A stretch of DNA of 64,000 bases. Origin: Roseiarcus sp963721905. Lineage in GTDB: Bacteria; Pseudomonadota; Alphaproteobacteria; Rhizobiales; Beijerinckiaceae. The stretch covers positions 62,001 through 126,000 of the forward strand of contig CAVRMF010000029.1 of the NCBI GenBank assembly GCA_963721905.1, given 5' to 3'. Below the pieces are notes generated by a model. It was given only the letters and a program-made list of their open reading frames with translations, was not told where the DNA came from and searched no databases. A program made the position numbers and the translations under genes. Positions 60,251 to 64,000 of the stretch are shown piece by piece (the first letter of the stretch is position 1; each line of letters opens with the position of its first letter).

Positions 60251-60294
60251 GCACCAGTGGTGCGGCGCAGCAAGCTGCTAAATTATGGTAATTT
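60251..60294. promoter_or_regulatory. Three stacked palindromes upstream of the mini-gene
   Basis: GCACCA-G-TGGTGC (60251-60263), GCAGC-AA-GCTGC (60267-60278) and AAATTA-TGG-TAATTT (60280-60294) follow one another 77-120 bp upstream of ATG 60174. The last resembles an AT-rich operator. The rest of 60175-60878 holds repeat family C and no ORF I can support. Confidence 0.45.
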
Positions 60295-60644
60295 GGCGGC
60301 ATAACATGACAATTTCTCGCCATAAGCGCCGGTTCGTGATTGGGTGTCGCTTGGGTCTGTTCTTGTTGATGTTGACGCCGTGAATAGGAGTTGTTGCGGA
60401 GCCCATAGTTGTGCTGACGCTGTAAATCGCTACGTCGTTGCGGTTGAAAACGCATGTTGGCGCGCTGCAGCGCGAAGTGGGCAGATCCCGACCCGGCTGC
60501 ATGCCTGCGCCCCAAGCAAAGCTAGCGGTTGCTGCTCGTATTGTGAAGGCCGGAAGGCCAACGCGGACGAGGCCCGCCTTACTGCGAGTGAAGGGACGTC
60601 GGCTCGGGAGTCAACGGGTAACTGCCAAGCCGCCTGCGTCCTCG

Positions 60645-60797
60645 GGACGCCAAGCTTGGAGTGGATCCTTTGGTCCGCCGCGGAGAGATGGATTCGTGCC
60701 GGCCATTGCGAGGGATGTCGAGTGCGATGGAAAAGTCGCCGCAAGCCCTTGAAGTCGCGTAAAACCGCGATGGAGATTGTCCGTGTTGGAAGGGCGG
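60645..60797 (+). repeat. Dispersed repeat family C, copy 2
   Basis: Homologous to the minus strand of 1364-1505: AAGCTTGGAGTGG, GGTCCGCCGCGGA, GAGTGCGATGGAAAAGTCGC continuing to CGCAAGCCCTTGAA, then TAAAACCGCGATGGAGATTG. It lies about 80 bp upstream of deoC on the same strand. Small frames within the two copies break in different places, so it looks non-coding. Confidence 0.7.
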
Positions 60798-60878
60798 TCC
60801 CGCAGGCTGCGGCTCTTGTCTTTCGCCGGACGTTCGTGACACTTTGACGTGCTGCCGCAAAAGCGCGAGGCTCGCGCC

Positions 60879-61865
60879 ATGGACCAGGTGAGGGAGAAGG
60901 TCTTCGAGGGCCACAACCGGCCCCGCAATCCGGGCGCGCCGCTTGAGCCAGCCTGGTTCGAAAGCGTCGGCGTCAATGCGAACGCGGTCGAGCGCCGCGC
61001 CGCGACAATCACGACCCGCCGCTCGGTCAAGAAGGAATATCAGGCCGCCTGGCTCGTAAAGGCGCTGACCTGCGTCGACCTCACGACGCTCGCGGGAGAC
61101 GACACGCCCGAACGTGTGCGGCGCCTCTGCGCCAAGGCGAGGCGACCGCTCAGCGACGATCTTCTCGCCGCGCTCGGCCTTGTCGACGCGCCGCCGACCG
61201 TCGGCGCCGTCTGCGTCTATCCGACGATGGTCGCGCCCGCGGTCCGCGCGCTCGAAGGCTCAGGGATTCCCGTCGCCTCCGTCGCGACCGGCTTTCCTTC
61301 CGGCCTCACGCCGCTCAAGCAGCGGCTCGAGGAAATCCGCTACGCCGTCGGCGAGGGCGCGCGCGAGATCGACATCGTCATCACGCGAGCCTACGTGCTC
61401 GGCCGGGACTGGACGGCGCTCTTCGACGAGGTCGCCGCGATGCGTGAGGCGTGCGGGCCCGCGCATCTCAAGGCGATCCTCGGCACGGGGGACCTGAAGA
61501 CTTTACGCAACATCCATGCGGCGAGCATGGTTGCGATGCAGGCGGGAGCCGATTTCATCAAAACCTCGACCGGCAAGGAGGACGTCAACGCGACCTTGCC
61601 GGTGAGTCTCGTGATGGTGCGCGCGCTGCGCGACTATCGCGAACGAACGGGCGCCGATATCGGCTTCAAGCCGGCGGGGGGCCTGCGCGCGGCCAAGGAC
61701 GCGCTCGCCTGGCTTATCCTGATGAAGGAGGAACTCGGCCTGCCGTGGATGCAGCCTGACCTCTTCCGCATCGGGGCGAGCGGCCTCGTCACCGACATCG
61801 AGCGGCAGCTCGACCATTTTGCGACCGGCCGCTATTCGGCGGCCCATCGCCACGCGATGGCCTGA
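60879..61865 (+). CDS. deoC: Deoxyribose-phosphate aldolase
   Basis: Splits 2-deoxyribose-5-phosphate into glyceraldehyde-3-phosphate and acetaldehyde. From ATG 60879 (GAGG 8 bases upstream) it is 328 residues, the longer DeoC class. Visible: VGAVCVYPTMVAPAVRAL, ASVATGFPSG, EIDIVITRAYVLGRDW and the Schiff-base lysine region DFIKTSTGKEDVNAT. It precedes an aldehyde dehydrogenase by 8 bp, which would take up the acetaldehyde. Confidence 0.93.
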   Translation: MDQVREKVFEGHNRPRNPGAPLEPAWFESVGVNANAVERRAATITTRRSVKKEYQAAWLVKALTCVDLTTLAGDDTPERVRRLCAKARRPLSDDLLAALGLVDAPPTVGAVCVYPTMVAPAVRALEGSGIPVASVATGFPSGLTPLKQRLEEIRYAVGEGAREIDIVITRAYVLGRDWTALFDEVAAMREACGPAHLKAILGTGDLKTLRNIHAASMVAMQAGADFIKTSTGKEDVNATLPVSLVMVRALRDYRERTGADIGFKPAGGLRAAKDALAWLILMKEELGLPWMQPDLFRIGASGLVTDIERQLDHFATGRYSAAHRHAMA

Positions 61866-61873
61866 GGCAGGCG

Positions 61874-64000
61874 ATGGCCCTGATCAAGGATATTCTGCGC
61901 ACGATGGACTACGGTCCTTCGCCCGAGAACAGCGAGCATGTCACGGCCTGGCTGGAACGCCACAAGGCTGGCTTTGGCCATTTCATCAATGGTCGATTCA
62001 CGAAGCCGGGCGCGCTCTTCGATGTGTTCAATCCCGCGACCGGCGAGCGCGTCGCGGGCGCGACGCAGGGGTCGCCGGCCGACGTCGACGCGGCGGTCGG
62101 CGCGGCGCGAAAGGGGCAGCCGAAATGGGTGGCGCTCTCCGGCTTCGAACGGGCGAAGCATCTCTATGCGCTGGCGCGGCACGTGCAGAAGCGCGAACGC
62201 TTTTTCTCGGTGCTGGAGACGATCGACAACGGCAAGCCGATCCGCGAATCGCGCGACATCGACATCCCCCTCGTCGTCCGTCACTTCTATCATCACGCCG
62301 GCTGGGCCTCGCTGATCGACGTCGAGTTTCCGGACACGCGCCCAGTCGGCGTCTGCGGGCAGATCATCCCGTGGAACTTCCCGCTCCTGATGCTCGCCTG
62401 GAAGATCGCCCCCGCCCTCGCCGCCGGCAATGCGGTCGTGCTGAAGCCCGCCGAGTACACGCCGCTGACGGCGCTCGCCTTTGCGGAGATCTGTGTCGAA
62501 GCGGGGCTGCCCGCGGGCGTCGTCAATATCGTGACCGGCGATGGCGCGACCGGCGCGGCGCTCGTCGCGCACGCGGGCGTCCACAAGATCGCCTTCACCG
62601 GGTCGACCGAGGTCGGCCGCGCCATCCGAAGGGCGACCGCCGGAACGGGCAAGAAGCTCTCGCTCGAACTCGGCGGCAAATCGCCGTTCGTCGTGTTCGA
62701 TGACGCCGATCTCGACAGCGCGGTCGAGGGCGTTGTCGATGCGATCTGGTTCAATCAGGGGCAGGTCTGCTGCGCCGGCTCGCGGCTACTCGCGGCCGAA
62801 GGGATCGCTGACGCAATGTATGCGAAACTGCGGGCCCGCATGGCAAAGCTCCGGGTCGGCGATCCGCTCGACAAGTCGACCGACGTCGGCGCGATCGTCG
62901 CGCCTCCCCAGCTCGAGCGGATCGAGCGGCTGATGCGCGAAGGCGCCGAGGAGGGGCTCGAATTCTGGCGGGCCGACCACGCCCTGCCCAATCGAGGCTG
63001 CTTTTACCCCCCCACCCTCGTCACTGGAGTCGAACCGGCGTCGATCCTGGCGCGCGAGGAGATCTTTGGCCCGGTGCTCATCGCCACGACCTTCCGCACG
63101 CCGGACGAAGCGATCGCGCTCGCCAACAATACGCGCTACGGGCTCGCGGCGTCCGTCTGGACCGAGAACGTCAACCGCGCGCTCGAGGTCGCGGCCCGAA
63201 TCAAGGCCGGGGTGGTATGGATCAATTCGACCAACCTGTTCGACGCCGCCTCGGGCTTCGGCGGCTATCGCGAGAGCGGTTTTGGCCGTGAGGGGGGCCG
63301 TGAGGGTCTCATCGAGTACAGGGCGACCGAGGCGTCGAAGGGCAAGCCTTATGCGCTTGCCGCGCACTTGAGCGCTTCACCAGGGCTCACCCCGTCCGCC
63401 GAGAGCGGAGGCGGCCTCGACCGCACCGCCAAGCTCTATGTCGGGGGCAAGCAGGCCAGGCCCGATTCCGGCTACAGCTACGCGGTGCTCGACCCCAAAG
63501 GGTACGAAGTGGGATTGGCCGGTCTCGGCAATCGTAAGGATATCCGCAACGCCGTCGAAGCCGCGATCAAGGCCGTGTCCTGGGGCGCGGCTACCGCGCA
63601 CAACCGGGCGCAGGTGCTCTACTATGTCGCCGAGAATTTGAGCGCACGCGCAGGGGAGTTCGCGCAGCGCCTGCGGACGATGACGGGAGCTTCGGCTCGC
63701 GCTGCCGAGGCGGAGGTCGAAGCATCTGTTCGTCGCGCCTTTTTCTACGCGGGCTACGCCGATAAGTTCGACGGCGCGGTCCATGCGACGCGTTCGCGCT
63801 TCGTCACGCTCGCAATGAACGAACCCTGGGGCGTAATGGGAATCGTTTGCCCAGACGAAGCGCCTTTGCTCGCCTTTGTCTCACTCGTCATGCCGGCGGT
63901 CGCCATGGGAAATTGCGTCGTCGTCGTTCCCTCGTCCTCTCATCCCTTGAGTGCGACCGACCTTTATTCGGTCCTCGACACCTCGGATGTTCCCGCCGGT
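61874..64000 (+). CDS. Two-domain aldehyde dehydrogenase, cut by the window end
   Basis: Open for 709 codons from ATG 61874 to the last base, with no stop. Domain 1 (about 40-500) is a full ALDH: IIPWNFPLLMLAWKIAPALA, FTGSTEVGR, LELGGKSPFVV and the catalytic Cys in NQGQVCCAGSRLL, then EEIFGPVL. A second ALDH-like unit starts near residue 515 (KLYVGGKQARPDSGYSYAVL) and continues to the edge (NEPWGVMGIVCP, MPAVAMGNCVVVVPSSSHP). The complete protein is expected to be about 790 residues. Its place after deoC suggests oxidation of acetaldehyde. It sits under several shadow frames. Confidence 0.9.
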   Translation, partial: MALIKDILRTMDYGPSPENSEHVTAWLERHKAGFGHFINGRFTKPGALFDVFNPATGERVAGATQGSPADVDAAVGAARKGQPKWVALSGFERAKHLYALARHVQKRERFFSVLETIDNGKPIRESRDIDIPLVVRHFYHHAGWASLIDVEFPDTRPVGVCGQIIPWNFPLLMLAWKIAPALAAGNAVVLKPAEYTPLTALAFAEICVEAGLPAGVVNIVTGDGATGAALVAHAGVHKIAFTGSTEVGRAIRRATAGTGKKLSLELGGKSPFVVFDDADLDSAVEGVVDAIWFNQGQVCCAGSRLLAAEGIADAMYAKLRARMAKLRVGDPLDKSTDVGAIVAPPQLERIERLMREGAEEGLEFWRADHALPNRGCFYPPTLVTGVEPASILAREEIFGPVLIATTFRTPDEAIALANNTRYGLAASVWTENVNRALEVAARIKAGVVWINSTNLFDAASGFGGYRESGFGREGGREGLIEYRATEASKGKPYALAAHLSASPGLTPSAESGGGLDRTAKLYVGGKQARPDSGYSYAVLDPKGYEVGLAGLGNRKDIRNAVEAAIKAVSWGAATAHNRAQVLYYVAENLSARAGEFAQRLRTMTGASARAAEAEVEASVRRAFFYAGYADKFDGAVHATRSRFVTLAMNEPWGVMGIVCPDEAPLLAFVSLVMPAVAMGNCVVVVPSSSHPLSATDLYSVLDTSDVPAG

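Noticed and set aside
1..64000. tRNA, rRNA genes and CRISPR arrays
   Set aside because: No cloverleaf with conserved TTCRA arm, no rRNA-like stretch and no regularly spaced direct repeats were seen in the spacers.

Overview
The window is GC-rich alphaproteobacterial chromosome, most likely Hyphomicrobiales (Rhizobiales), possibly of the Beijerinckiaceae/Methylocystaceae type. The evidence is the GcrA cell-cycle regulator, PTS-Ntr enzyme I, a DmeRF metal-efflux pair, an alpha-type Rieske gene, CbiD together with CobB, and a PEPxxWA-CTERM surface protein. Genus cannot be fixed from sequence alone. Gene density is high and most of the window is ordinary housekeeping or catabolic DNA, interrupted by three accessory patches near 21.2-25.5 kb, 50.4-55.5 kb and 59.9-60.9 kb.

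Layout. 0-3 kb: cobalamin genes cobB and cbiD, divergent. 2.9-11.7 kb: a myo-inositol catabolic operon on the minus strand (SDR, iolC-DUF2090, iolD, iolE, iolB, Gfo/Idh oxidoreductase) with iolG divergent. 11.8-14.6 kb: a lysylphosphatidylglycerol-synthase-type membrane protein, a PhoR-like kinase and gcrA. 15-19.1 kb: the tightly overlapping operon argD-argF-hslO-ispA behind a leader with a promoter and an intrinsic terminator. 19.2-21.2 kb: a PepSY protein with an OmpR-type regulator, and a secreted trypsin-like protease. 21.2-25.5 kb: repeat element, PEP-CTERM protein, an intact IS1595-family insertion with a perfect 8-bp target duplication, a broken membrane-protein gene and a decayed IS5-family transposase. 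25.5-32.5 kb: prpE, TauE/SafE exporter, GtrA, acyl-CoA ligase, CHAD protein and class I aldolase. 32.7-36.7 kb: nickel/cobalt homeostasis (dmeR-dmeF, NicO transporter with DUF1007 partner). 36.9-47.4 kb: extensin-like lipoprotein, nadD-prfA-ptsP and a dipeptide-type ABC importer. 47.8-50.4 kb: etfB-etfA-hbd. 50.4-55.3 kb: an accessory island. 55.5-59 kb: petA, rimM, rpsP, ffh. 59.3-64 kb: small membrane protein, a 54-residue PEP-CTERM mini-protein, deoC and a two-domain aldehyde dehydrogenase cut by the window end.

The most unusual part is the trmD neighbourhood. The usual ffh-rpsP-rimM-trmD-rplS order is broken: petA and a repeat sit between rimM and trmD, the only long trmD copy has a one-base frameshift, two further trmD fragments lie downstream, and rplS is missing. 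Between the trmD fragments lies a three-gene cassette with strong ribosome binding sites: a small basic protein, a DUF1036-like/papain-like cysteine protease fusion and an unrecognised 202-residue protein. Beyond it is an AT-rich, frameshifted DUF4062 gene. This is the best candidate for an undescribed system.

Three dispersed non-coding repeat families, named A, B and C here, and a REP-like palindrome recur across the window. Family B sits inside two different operons in the same orientation relative to transcription. Nickel/cobalt transport and cobalamin synthesis genes share the window, as do propionyl-CoA, electron-transfer-flavoprotein and hydroxyacyl-CoA genes, but these links are by inference only.
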